From: Agromyces sp. G08B096
GTDB taxonomy: Bacteria; Actinomycetota; Actinomycetes; Actinomycetales; Microbacteriaceae
Length of the DNA: 64,000 nucleotides
Direction of reading: 5' to 3'
NCBI RefSeq assembly: GCF_040267705.1
Contig: NZ_CP158374.1
Span: 1,054,001 to 1,118,000, forward strand
Shown here piece after piece: positions 34,238 through 44,700 of the stretch (positions are counted from its first letter, which is position 1; each line of letters opens with the position of its first letter). Position numbers and translations under genes: made by a program. The notes under the pieces are model-generated. The model was given only the letters and a program-made list of their open reading frames with translations. It searched no databases and had not been told where the DNA came from.

Positions 34238-34414
34238 TCAGGCGCCCTGGCCGCGGCCGAGGAAGCTGATCGGGATGGCCATCGCGAGGGCGATGCAGAG
34301 GATGCCGGCGACGAAGACGATCGCCTCGAACCCGGCGACGTGCGTGGCCGTGCCCATGAGCCACATCCCGAAGAGGAAGATGCCCATGGCGATGATGAAC
34401 AGGATGCCGTTCAC
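34238..34414 (-). CDS. Small two-helix membrane protein
   Basis: The GTG at 34414 has GGAGG 5 nt upstream. The 58 residues form two membrane helices (about 2-22 and 29-52) with a short polar loop (GTATHVAGFE) and a GRGQ tail. It stops 2 nt before the editing gene, so the two are in one operon. I do not know a named family; similar tiny proteins occur in related genomes. Confidence 0.75.
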   Translation of the reverse strand: MNGILFIIAMGIFLFGMWLMGTATHVAGFEAIVFVAGILCIALAMAIPISFLGRGQGA

Positions 34415-34552
34415 GGTGACCTCCAGCAGCGCGAGTTGCGCCTGACCCGGTGCGGCGGCGCGATCCGCCGCCAGTCTACCGACCGGCGGGATCGGCGCGA
34501 CCGGCGGGAGCAGACCGAGGCGAGCCGACGGTCGCCGACTCAGCCGCCCGAC

Positions 34553-35710
34553 TCAGCCGCCGACCGGCCCGATCCACGCCGTCGCGACGGTCGAGTGCGC
34601 CGACTCGTCGTCCGACGGGTGGAAGATGCCCGCGAGCACATCTCGGTAGAGCCGGCCGAGCTCGTTGCCGGCGAAGTACGACGAGCCGCCCGCCACCCGC
34701 ACCGCCTGGTCGACGACGTGCTTCGCGGTCTCCGTCGCCCGCACCTTCGCGCCGGCGAGCTTGGCGAACCAGAACCGTCCGTGGTCGGCGAGCGCGTCGA
34801 CGTCGCGGGCGAGCGAGGTGAGCTGCGGCTCGATGCCGTCGTACGCGAGGGCGGCATCCGCGATGCGCCAGCGGATGTCGGGATCGTCGGCGAGGGGACG
34901 ACCGTCATGCTTCATGGAGGTGCGGCGACGCGCCGCGGCGATCGAGAGTTCGAGCGCGCGCCCGCCGATGCCGGTGTAGACGGCTGCGAGCAGGAGCTCG
35001 AAGCAGGCGAAGATGCCGAAGATGAGCGGGTCGGCGTTGGGACCCGGGTCGAGCCGGCGCACGATCCGATCGGGTGCGGCGAACGCGCCGTCGAGCACCG
35101 TCGTGCGGCTCTGGCTCGCCCGCATGCCCATGGTGTTCCAGTCGTCGAGCACCCGCACGTCGGGGTCCTCGCGGTCGATGAAGCCGTACACGAGCTTCGG
35201 CGCGTCCTCCGACGCGGTGTCGAGACCCATCGTGCCGAGCCTGGTCCAGGCGGGCGAGAGGGAGGTGAAGACCTTCCGGCCCGTGTACCGGTAGCCGCCG
35301 CCCGCCTGCGGCTCGGCGACGGTGCGCGAGCCGAAGAGCATGAGGTCGTTGCCGGCTTCGCTGATACCGAAGCCGAAGACCTCGCCGGCCGCCGCCTCGC
35401 GCTGCAGCCACTCGAGCCCGTCGTCGCCTCGATCGCGCAGCACCTTCGCGACCCCCGTCCAGACGAGGTGCATGTTCACCGCGAGGGCCGTCGCCGGGGC
35501 GGCTCCAGCGAGCCGGATCTGGGCGCGCACCGCGTCCTCCAACGACCAGCCGAGCCCGCCGAGGTCGGCGGGCACGAGGCCGCGGAGGTAGCCCGCCTCG
35601 CGGAGCTCCGCGAGGTCCTCGTCGAAGAAGGCGTTGCGTTCGTCGTACCCGGCCGCCCGTTCGCGGATCCGGTCGATGAGGTCGTCCGTGAGCAGCTGTT
35701 CGGGAGTCAC
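34553..35710 (-). CDS. Acyl-CoA dehydrogenase-like flavoprotein
   Basis: This 385-residue protein has the acyl-CoA dehydrogenase layout: an N-terminal helical domain, a middle beta domain with FGFGISEAGNDLM, GYRYTGRKVFTSLSPAW and DWNTMGMRASQSRT, and a C-terminal helical domain with QAVRVAGGSSYFAGNELGRLYRD. The catalytic Glu region (usually YEGTSEI) reads IFHPSDDES, as in monooxygenase or desulfurisation-type relatives, so the reaction may not be classical acyl-CoA oxidation. A minus-strand TAGGCT (35717-35722), inside the end of the upstream gene, lies 6 nt before the GTG. Confidence 0.8.
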   Translation of the reverse strand: MTPEQLLTDDLIDRIRERAAGYDERNAFFDEDLAELREAGYLRGLVPADLGGLGWSLEDAVRAQIRLAGAAPATALAVNMHLVWTGVAKVLRDRGDDGLEWLQREAAAGEVFGFGISEAGNDLMLFGSRTVAEPQAGGGYRYTGRKVFTSLSPAWTRLGTMGLDTASEDAPKLVYGFIDREDPDVRVLDDWNTMGMRASQSRTTVLDGAFAAPDRIVRRLDPGPNADPLIFGIFACFELLLAAVYTGIGGRALELSIAAARRRTSMKHDGRPLADDPDIRWRIADAALAYDGIEPQLTSLARDVDALADHGRFWFAKLAGAKVRATETAKHVVDQAVRVAGGSSYFAGNELGRLYRDVLAGIFHPSDDESAHSTVATAWIGPVGG

Positions 35711-35719
35711 GGCGCCAGC

Positions 35720-36700
35720 CTACGCCCCGGCGTCCTCCCGGTGCGGCGCCGGGCGGGCCTCGTCGCCGCCGGAGGCGCCCGAGGCGTTCGGCGTCGCACC
35801 TTCGCGCCGCTGGCGTCGGGCGCCTCGGGTGGCGAGGAGCACGACGACGAGCACGACGGCGGCGATCACCGCCGCGGCGAGGAGCCAGGGCAGGAGCACG
35901 CCGAGCACGACCGCGAGGCCGGCGAAGAACCCGGTGAGCGCCTCCCAGCCCGCGACCACGCCGTCCCAGAAGGTGTCGGGCTTCGGGTCGGGAGCGGCCT
36001 GCTCGGTCACGAGATCGACCGACAACGTCGAGTATTCGACCTGGTCGACGAGGAGGGCGCGCTGCTGGGTCAGGCTGTCGAGCTCGGCCTGCCGGGTCGT
36101 CAGCTCGGATTCGATGGCGATGAGGTCGGTCGTCGTGGTGGCCTGCGCGAGGAGCTCGGTGAGCCGGTCGACGGAGGTCGTGAGCGCCTCGATGCGGGCG
36201 TCGAGGTCCTGCCGCTGCTGAGTGACGTCTGAGGCGTTCATCGAGACCTGCGTCACGGTGCCGAGCTCGCGAAGCGCATCGACCACGCCGTCGAGGTCCT
36301 CGGCCGGGACGCGCAGCACCAGCTGGGCGTTTGCGGGCTGCACGTCGGTGCCCGGCGTCTCGGTGCGGCTGTCGATGCGACCGCCCGCCTCCGTCGCGAG
36401 GTCCGCGGCGTCGTCCGCGGTGGCGATCGGGTCGTCGACGGTGATGGAGACCCAGGCCGTCGTGATGACACTGCGGTCGGCGTCGGATGCCTCGGCCGTG
36501 AGCTCGCGCGCGCCGTCGGCGGTGCCGCCTGCCGAATCCTCCGGCAGCATCTCGACCGGAAGATCGGGCTGGGCCGGGGCCGGCTCCACACTGACCGTCG
36601 AGGCATCCTGGCCGCCGGCAGTGCATCCCGCGAGGAGCAGGGCGGCGAGGCCGGCGACGATGGCGGCCGAGCGGATTCGAGGCGTCGTGGCGGAGCGCAT
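35720..36700 (-). CDS. DUF4349 lipoprotein
   Basis: This 326-residue protein has a lipoprotein signal with the lipobox LLAGC (C26). DUF4349 follows: a TTAWVSITVDDP strand region, LVLRVPAEDLDGVVDALRELG, a long coiled coil (about 150-215, DLDARIEALTTSVDRL...), then STLSVDLVTE, one or two membrane spans (about 255-295) and an Arg-rich, disordered tail. The job of DUF4349 is unknown; an envelope role is likely. TACCCT on the minus strand (36707-36712) is 6 nt before the ATG. Confidence 0.88.
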   Translation of the reverse strand: MRSATTPRIRSAAIVAGLAALLLAGCTAGGQDASTVSVEPAPAQPDLPVEMLPEDSAGGTADGARELTAEASDADRSVITTAWVSITVDDPIATADDAADLATEAGGRIDSRTETPGTDVQPANAQLVLRVPAEDLDGVVDALRELGTVTQVSMNASDVTQQRQDLDARIEALTTSVDRLTELLAQATTTTDLIAIESELTTRQAELDSLTQQRALLVDQVEYSTLSVDLVTEQAAPDPKPDTFWDGVVAGWEALTGFFAGLAVVLGVLLPWLLAAAVIAAVVLVVVLLATRGARRQRREGATPNASGASGGDEARPAPHREDAGA

Positions 36701-36814
36701 GCGCTCAGGGTAGCGGCCGGCTCGAGGGCCGTGTCTGGACGCCCGCTGGCAGTCCGGTCACGATCGGATTGCTGTTCGCTGGGAGTCGTCGGGCGGCCCC
36801 AACGAACGTCCGCC

Positions 36815-36835
36815 GTCGCGCGTTCGCGCGGCGAC
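36815..36835 (-). terminator. Hairpin at the end of the aldo/keto reductase gene
   Basis: GTCGCGCG (36815-36822) pairs with CGCGGCGAC (36827-36835) around TTCG with one bulged G. The arm ends at the reductase stop codon on the minus strand. Confidence 0.5.
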
Positions 36836-37663
36836 TCAGTCGTCGTCGGGATCACGCCCGGTGCGTTCGCCGGACTCGAGCGCGCCGATCGCCGCGAGGT
36901 CGTCGCCATCGAGCGCGAACCCGAACACGTCGAGGTTCTCGCGGATCCGCTCGGGCGTCGACGCCTTCGGGATGACCACATTGCCGAGCTGCACGTGCCA
37001 GCGGAGCACGACCTGTGCGGGCGTTCGCGCGTGCTTCGCGGCGATCCGGGCGAGCACCGGGTCGTCGAGCACCCGGCCCCGGGCGAGCGGTGACCAGGCC
37101 TCGGTGCGGATGCCCCTCGTATCGTGGAAGCGCCGCAGCTCAGCCTGGGGAAGCCACGGGTGCAGCTCGACCTGGTTCAGCACCGGAGCGACGCCGGTCT
37201 CGTCGATGAGGCGTTCGAGGTGGTGCGCGTGGAAGTTCGCCACGCCGATGGATCGGACCCGGCCCTCTTCCTGGAGTCGCACGAGGGCGCGCCAGGTGTC
37301 GACGTAGCGGTCGGTCGAGGGCACGGGCCAGTGGATGAGGTAGAGGTCGAGCAGGTCGAGTCCGAGCCGAGCTATCGAGGCGTCGAAGGCGCGGAGGGTC
37401 GAGTCGTAGCCGTTGTCGTCCTTCCACACCTTGCTCGTGACGACGAGCTCCTCGCGCGCGACGGGCGCATCGCGGACCGCCTCGCCGACCTCGCGCTCGT
37501 TGCCGTAGAACGCCGCGGTGTCGAGGTGCCGGTACCCGGCGTCGATCGCGGCGAGGCTCAGCCGGCGCGCATCTCCGGGCGGCACCTTGTACAGCCCGTA
37601 GCCGAGCTGGGGGATCGACGCGCCATCGGCCAGCGTCAGGCGGGGGGCGGGGGTGAGCGGCAT
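36836..37663 (-). CDS. Aldo/keto reductase
   Basis: This 275-residue NADPH-dependent reductase has the AKR signatures: GYRHLDTAAFYGNE with the catalytic Asp-Tyr, the Lys in VTSKVW, LYLIHWP with the catalytic His, and IPKASTPERIRENL at the cofactor site. It is closest to AKR5 2,5-diketo-D-gluconate reductase-like enzymes; the true substrate is unknown. AAGGAG precedes the ATG. A clear paralogue lies at 45857. It follows the MFS gene at 37687 by 23 nt on the same strand. Confidence 0.92.
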   Translation of the reverse strand: MPLTPAPRLTLADGASIPQLGYGLYKVPPGDARRLSLAAIDAGYRHLDTAAFYGNEREVGEAVRDAPVAREELVVTSKVWKDDNGYDSTLRAFDASIARLGLDLLDLYLIHWPVPSTDRYVDTWRALVRLQEEGRVRSIGVANFHAHHLERLIDETGVAPVLNQVELHPWLPQAELRRFHDTRGIRTEAWSPLARGRVLDDPVLARIAAKHARTPAQVVLRWHVQLGNVVIPKASTPERIRENLDVFGFALDGDDLAAIGALESGERTGRDPDDD

Positions 37664-37686
37664 GGGGGCTCCTTCGCGGATGCGTC

Positions 37687-38901
37687 TCAGCTGGGGGTGA
37701 GCGGCACCGGCTCGGTGTCGGGGATCGGGCTCGCGTCGCGGCCGCGGAGGTCGGGATGCCACGGCCGGCCGATGGACGCCGCCACGACGCCGAGGAGCGC
37801 CAGGCCCGTCGCGGCGATGAATGCGCCCTGCGCGCCGTACCCGTCGATGAGGAACCCGGCGAGCGCCGAGCCGAGCGCGGCGCCGATGAGCTGCCCGGTG
37901 CCGACCCAGCCGTACGCCTCCGCGGTGTCGCTGAACTTCACGCTGGCCGACACGATCGCGAAGAGCACCGCGAGGGCCGGGGCGATGCCGATGCCGGCGA
38001 TGAGAAGGGTGAGGGACAGCCACCAGAAATCCATCACGAACGCGGCGAGCGCGGTACCGGCGAAGACGATGAGCATCCGGCGCGCGGTCGACCAGGGACT
38101 GATGGGCACGTGGCCGAGGAACAGACCGCCGGCGAGGCTGCCGATCGAGAAGATCGCGAGGACGAGGCCCGCCTCCGCTCCTCCGTGCCCGAAGACCGCG
38201 ACGACGCCGGCCTCGATCGCGGCGCACGCGCCGATGAGGAGGAACCCGACCACGGTCGCGAGCAGCACCGCCGGGCGCGCGAGCACGACGCCGAAGCGGC
38301 GCTTCGAGCGCGGGATGCGCACGCGGCCGAGCTCGGGCGACGTGATGAACCAGATGCCGCCGCCCACCATCATCACGGCGGCGAGCAGGATGCCCCAGAC
38401 CGTGCCGATCTGGGTGGAGACGAACGTCGTGACGACGGGGCCGACGACCCAGATGATCTCCTGCGCCGAGGCGTCGAGGGAGAAGAGGGGAGTGAGCTGA
38501 CGCGAGTTCACCATCTTCGGGTAGATGGTGCGGACGGCCGGCTGCACCGGCGGGGTCGACAGGCCGCAGACCAGGCCGATCGCCATATAGAGCGGAACCG
38601 TGAGCGGCAGCACGCCGATGGCGACGACGGAGCCCGCGCAGACGATGAGCGTGATGATGAGCACGGGCCGCATGCCGAACCGGCCCATGAGCCGGCTGGT
38701 GAGCGGCCCCGCGACCGCCTGGCCGATCGAGGTGGCTGCGAGCACGAGGCCCGCGGACCCGTAGGAGCCCGTCTGCTGCTCGACGTGCAGCAGGAACGCG
38801 AGCGAGAGCATGCCGCCGGGGAATCGGGCGGTGAGCTGCGCGGCGATGATGCGCGCGACGCCCGGCGTCTTCAGCAGTTCCGAGTAGCTCCCCACAGTCA
38901 T
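37687..38901 (-). CDS. MFS transporter (12-helix)
   Basis: This 404-residue protein has 12 hydrophobic segments and starts MTVGSYSELLKTPGVARIIAAQL. SIGQAVAGPLTSRLMGRFGMRPVLI is the helix 2-3 loop of the family. The sequence STPPVQPAVRTIYPKMV is typical of a group found widely in actinobacteria with unknown substrate. A TAGGCT lies only 3 nt before the ATG and 9 nt before an inner GTG, so the start is uncertain by two codons. Confidence 0.85.
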   Translation of the reverse strand: MTVGSYSELLKTPGVARIIAAQLTARFPGGMLSLAFLLHVEQQTGSYGSAGLVLAATSIGQAVAGPLTSRLMGRFGMRPVLIITLIVCAGSVVAIGVLPLTVPLYMAIGLVCGLSTPPVQPAVRTIYPKMVNSRQLTPLFSLDASAQEIIWVVGPVVTTFVSTQIGTVWGILLAAVMMVGGGIWFITSPELGRVRIPRSKRRFGVVLARPAVLLATVVGFLLIGACAAIEAGVVAVFGHGGAEAGLVLAIFSIGSLAGGLFLGHVPISPWSTARRMLIVFAGTALAAFVMDFWWLSLTLLIAGIGIAPALAVLFAIVSASVKFSDTAEAYGWVGTGQLIGAALGSALAGFLIDGYGAQGAFIAATGLALLGVVAASIGRPWHPDLRGRDASPIPDTEPVPLTPS

Positions 38902-38971
38902 CCCAGCCTAGCGACGAGCGGCGACGCCGCCCGACGCGCCGCCAGCGCGGTCGGCGGGAGCGGCCCTCGGA

Positions 38972-39001
38972 TTGGGGGTGGTCGCGCGTTCGTATTATGC
39001 T
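38972..39001 (+). promoter_or_regulatory. Promoter of the amino-acid ABC operon
   Basis: TTGGGG (38972-38977), 18 nt, TATGCT (38996-39001). The area is locally AT-rich (CGTATTATGC). The leader that follows folds: GGGCGACG near 39006 with CGTCGCCC near 39036, around an inner GAGAGCG/CGCTC helix, before the ribosome site AGAGGAA. Confidence 0.55.
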
Positions 39002-39073
39002 CGCCCGGGCGACGGAGCCGAGAGCGATCACGCTCGTCGTCGCCCAGTCCCATCGACGACAGAGGAACCACCC

Positions 39074-39967
39074 GTGCACACACCCCGCCTGCTGATCCCG
39101 GCCGCGCTCGCGGCGACCACCGCGCTGCTGTTCACCGGTTGCGTCGACAACACCGGCGGAGCCGCTCCCGAGTCGGACGCGCCCGCCTCGACGATCGAGG
39201 TCGACGGGGCCGCCGCGGCGCTCCTGCCCGACGAGATCAAGGAGGCCGGCGTCCTCGTCGTCGGCACCGACGCGGCCTACCCGCCGAACGAGTACAAGGA
39301 CGCCGACGGCAACCCGATCGGCTGGGACGTGGATCTCGTCGACGCGCTCGGCGCGAAGCTCGGCCTCGAGGTGCAGTACGAGATCGCGAGCTTCGACAAG
39401 ATCATCCCGTCGATCACGGGCGGCACGATGGACCTCGGCATGTCGAGCTTCACCGACAACGCCGAGCGCCAGAAGCAGGTCGACTTCGTCGACTACTACG
39501 AGGCCGGCATCCTCTGGGCCGCGCCCGCAGGCGAGACCGTCGACCCGGATGACGCGTGCGGCCTGAAGGTGGCGGTGCAGGCCACCACGTACGAGCACAC
39601 CGACGAGCTCCCGGCGAAGAACCAGGCCTGCCTCGACGCGGGCAAGCCGGCCATCGACATCGTGCCCTTCGACACGCAGGATGCCGCCGCGAACGCGGTC
39701 GTGCTCGGTCAGGCCGACGCGATGAGCGCCGACTCGCCCGTGACGCTCTACGCGATCTCGCAGACCGACGGCAAGCTCGAGGCCGCCGGCGAGATCTTCG
39801 ACTCGGCCCCGTACGGCTTCCCGGTGCAGAAGGGCTCGGAGCTCGCGGCCGCGGTGCAGGCGGCGATGCAGTCGCTCGTCGACGACGGGACCTACGAGGA
39901 GATCCTGGCCGAGTGGGGCGTCGAGGACGGCGGCGTCGACACGATCGAGATCAACGCGGGCAGCTGA
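39074..39967 (+). CDS. Amino-acid ABC transporter substrate-binding lipoprotein
   Basis: Start is a GTG with GAGGAA 6 nt upstream. The 297-residue protein has a lipobox LFTGC (C23) and the SBP_bac_3 fold: [61 protein letters not shown], each read as a landmark, and [15 protein letters not shown]. It should bind a polar amino acid outside the membrane and hand it to the permease that follows 2 nt downstream. Confidence 0.92.
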   Translation: MHTPRLLIPAALAATTALLFTGCVDNTGGAAPESDAPASTIEVDGAAAALLPDEIKEAGVLVVGTDAAYPPNEYKDADGNPIGWDVDLVDALGAKLGLEVQYEIASFDKIIPSITGGTMDLGMSSFTDNAERQKQVDFVDYYEAGILWAAPAGETVDPDDACGLKVAVQATTYEHTDELPAKNQACLDAGKPAIDIVPFDTQDAAANAVVLGQADAMSADSPVTLYAISQTDGKLEAAGEIFDSAPYGFPVQKGSELAAAVQAAMQSLVDDGTYEEILAEWGVEDGGVDTIEINAGS

Positions 39968-39969
39968 GC

Positions 39970-40940
39970 ATGACCGGGGGCGGCGAGGCGCCGACGACGA
40001 AGGTCGTCCGGCTGCGGCATCCGTGGCGCGTCGTCGTCGCGGTGGTGCTCGTCGCGCTGGTGGCGGTCTTCGTCATCGACGCGGCGCAGCGACCGGCGTT
40101 CGACTGGCCGGCGGTCGGCAAGTACGTCTTCGATCAGCGCATCACGCAGGCGGCGGGGTTCACGCTGCTGCTGACGGTACTGGCGATGATCATCGGCATC
40201 GTGCTCGGCATCGTGCTCGCGGTGATGCGGCAGTCGCCGAATCCGGTGCTGAAGTCGGTCGCGTGGGTCTATCTGTGGGTCTTCCGCGGCACGCCCGTGT
40301 ACGTCCAGCTGGTGTTCTGGGGCCTCGTCGCCACGATCTACACCTCGATCGATCTCGGCGTGCCCTTCATGGAGCCGTGGGTCTCGTTCCCCACGGAAGC
40401 GGTGCTGAACGCCTTCTGGCTCGCCGTCATCGGGCTCGCCCTCAACGAGTCCGCGTACATGGCCGAGATCGTCCGCGCCGGCCTGCTCTCGGTCGACCCC
40501 GGCCAGCACGAGGCGGCGACCGCGCTCGGCATGGGCTGGGGCAAGACGATGCGCCGCGTGGTGCTGCCGCAGGCGATGCGCGTCATCATCCCGCCGACCG
40601 GCAACGAGGTCATCTCGATGCTGAAGACGACGTCGCTGGTCTCGGGCGTGCCGTTCACGCTCGAGCTGTACATGCGGTCCCGCGACATCTCGGTCGAGAT
40701 CTTCAACCCGGTGCCGCTGCTGATCGTCGCCTCGCTCTGGTACCTCGCCATCACCTCGGTGCTCATGGTCGGGCAGTACTTCCTCGAGAAGCGGTTCTCC
40801 CGCGGAGTGGGCGCCCGGCCGGACGGCGCGGGCGGACCGGGTGCCGGCGGAGCGGCGGCGACGGGTGCGACGGCCTCGATCGACGCCGACCCCATCGACC
40901 CCGACGCCGCGATCGGCAGCAAGCATGGAGGCGACGCCCG

Positions 40941-40944
<4 letters not shown>
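39970..40944 (+). CDS. Amino-acid ABC transporter permease
   Basis: This 324-residue membrane protein has about six membrane helices, [13 protein letters not shown] typical of the HisM/GlnP family, and the EAA loop [22 protein letters not shown] (about 178-199) that docks on the ATPase. As the only permease in the operon it probably works as a homodimer. The C-terminal 45 residues are Gly/Ala/Asp-rich and disordered. Its stop overlaps the ATPase start (ATGA at 40941-40944). Confidence 0.93.
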
Positions 40945-41735
<791 letters not shown>

Positions 41736-41754
41736 CGCCCGGGCGCTCGCCGGT

Positions 41755-44700
41755 TCAGCCGGCGAGCGCCTTGGCGATCCGTTGCGGGGAGACCGGCTCG
41801 GCCGCCCGCAGTTCCTGGGCGAACAGGCCGATGCGCAGCTCCTCGAGCATCCACCGGGCCCGGACGAGCCGGTCGTCCGCGTCGGGAGGGATCGGCACGG
41901 TGCCGCCCGCCTTCGTGTATGAGGAGAGCGCCCCCTCGAACTCGGTCATGAACCGGCGGTCCCGCCCGGGGTCGGCCTGCAGCTTCCGCACGCGCAGCGT
42001 GATGCCCTCGAGGTAGCGGGGGAGGTGACGGAGCCGCTCGAGGCCCGTCGCCGAGACGAAGCCCGACGGCACGAGCGCTTCGAGCTGGGCGCGCGCGTCC
42101 GCGAGGGGCGACATCAGCGCGAGGCTCGCGGCCCGGCCGATGGCCTGGTCGGCCTCTCGGGCTGCGCGCAGGATGCGGCTCACGAGCGACACGGTGTCGA
42201 ACATGCGCTCCATCACGGTCGCCGAGATCGCGTCGCGGATCGCGTCGAACTCCCCTCGCGTCCAGACGAGGCCGTCGGGATGCCGGGCGCGCAGCTCGGC
42301 GTCGACGACGGCGAGAAGGCAGTCGTCGAGCAGCGCCCGCGGGCCGGGGTACGCGCTCTGCGCGAGCCGCAGCTTCTCGTCGTTCGACAGGTGATCCTGC
42401 ACGTACGTCACGGGGGAGGGTGTGGCGAGTACGAGCAGCCGGCGGATGCCTCGCCGCGACGCGGCATCCCGCTCTTCGGCCGTCGCGGTGAGCCGCAGCG
42501 ACACCGAGGCCCCGTCGTCGACGAGGGCGGGGTAGGCGCGGATCACGTTGCCGACCTGGCGCGTGTCGACGTGCTCGGGGAGGCGCTCCCACTCCCAGGC
42601 GGTGAGGCCCGAGCGCTCGGCGATCGCCGGTGCCGGCACGCCGGAGGCTGCGCCCGAGGCGGTGCCGGCGCGTGCGCCGGTCGGGGTGCCGTTCACCTGT
42701 CCGCCGCTGCCCGGGGCCCCGCCCGCCGCGGCTTCGGTCCGACGTCCGCGCCCGCCGTCCTCGCCCCGGAAGGTCGACGCCACCGCGCGGGCCGCCCGAC
42801 CGGCGAGGCGTGTCTGCAGCGCGGCGAGATCCTTGTCGGCGCCGACGGTCCGGCCGCGCTCGTCGACCGCGCGGAAGGTGATGCGCAGATGCGGCGGGAC
42901 CCGTTCGAAGTCGAAGTCCGACGGGTCGACGGGCGCGAAGGTGAGCCGGCGGATCGCCTGGGCCACGACGGAGGCGAAGTCGTCGCGCGGCTCCCCGGTC
43001 TCCGGTCCCGGCGGCAGCTCCGCGGAGATCTTCGCCGCCCACTCCGCGGCGGGCACGACCTGCCGGCGGAGCACCTTCGGCAGCGTGCGCAGCATCGCGG
43101 TGATGAGCTCGTCGCGGAGGCCGGGCACCTGCCAGTCGAATCCCGCCGGTTCGAGCCGCGGCAGCAGCACCAAGGGCACGATGACGCTCACGCCGTCGTC
43201 CTCGGTGCCCGGCTCGAAGCGATACGCGAGGCGCAGCGTCTGGTCGCCTTGCCGCCACTGTTCGGGGTAGCCGGCGTCCTCGGCGTCGGGTGCGGTGTCG
43301 ACGAGATCGGCCGCGCGCATCGTGAGCAGCTGCGGCTCCCGGCGGAAGGCGCCCCGCCACCACGACTCGAAGGCGCGCGCGTCGGTCGCCTCGGCCGCGA
43401 CGCGGGCGTCGTAGAACGCGAAGACCGCCTCGTCGCCCGCGAGGATGTCGCGGCGTCGGGTGCGCTCCTCGAGTTCGCCGAGCTCGCGCCGCAGTTCGCG
43501 GTTGGCCCGGACGAAGGCGAAGACGCGGCGGTCGAGCCGGCTGAAGTCCCAGTCCTCCTCGACGAGCGCATGCCGGACGAACAGCTCGCGGGCGAGCGCG
43601 GCGTCGATCCGCGAGAGCTGGATTCGCCGCTTCGGCACGATCGGCACTCCGAAGAGCGTCACCTTCTCGTCGGCGACGGCGGACCCCTGCTTGCGCTCCC
43701 ACCTCGGCTCGCTCCACGTCCGCTTCACGAGCGGCCCGGCGAGCGGTTCGGCCCACGCCGGATCGATGGCGGCGTTCGTCCGCGCGAACAGGCGGCTGGT
43801 CTCGACGAGCTCGGCGCTCATGATCGCCGCCGGCGGCTTCTTCGCGAGCGCGGAGCCGGGGAACACCGCGAAGCGGGCGCCGCGTGCACCGAGGAACTCG
43901 GCCTGCTGGCGCCGGCCCTTCCGCTCGCCGTCGCGGCCGGCTCCCGCGCCCCCTCGGCCGCTCGACGTGCGTGCGTCGTCGCGCAGGCCGATGTGGGAGA
44001 GGAGACCGGCGAGCAGCGCCCGGTGGATGCCGTCGGGCTTCGGCGGCCCCGCCTCGCCGGCCACGTGCAGGCCGAGCGGCTTCGCGAGCCGGACGAGCTG
44101 CCGGTAGAGATCCTGCCACTCGCGCACGCGGAGGTAGTTCAGGTACTCGGCCTTGCAGAGGCGACGGAAGGCGCTGCCCGAGAGCTCCCGCTGCTGCTGC
44201 TCCAGGTGGTTCCAGAGGTTCAGCAGGGTGAGGAAGTCGCTGGTCGGGTCGACGAAGCGCGCGTGCGAGGCATCCGCCTGCTCCCGCCGCTCCAGCGGCC
44301 GTTCCCTCGGATCCTGGATGGTGAGCCCGGCGACGATCGCGAGGACCTCACGGGAGACCCCCTGCGCCTTGGACTCCAGCACCATCCGCGCGAAGCGCGG
44401 CTCGATCGGCAGGCGGGCGAGCTGGCGTCCGACGCGCGTCAGCCGCGGGCCGCGTCCCTCGTCGTCGGATGCCTCGAGCGCGCTCAGCTCGCGCAGCAGC
44501 TCGAGCCCGTCGCGGACACCGCGCGAATCGGGCGGCGTCAGGAACGGGAACTCCTCGATGCGGCCGAGGCCGAGCGAGGCCATCTGCAGGATCACCGACG
44601 CGAGGTTCGTGCGCAGGATCTCGGGGTCGGTGAACTCGGGGCGACGCTCGAAGTCGTCCTCGGCGTACAGCCGGATCGCGATGCCGTCGCTCGTGCGGCC

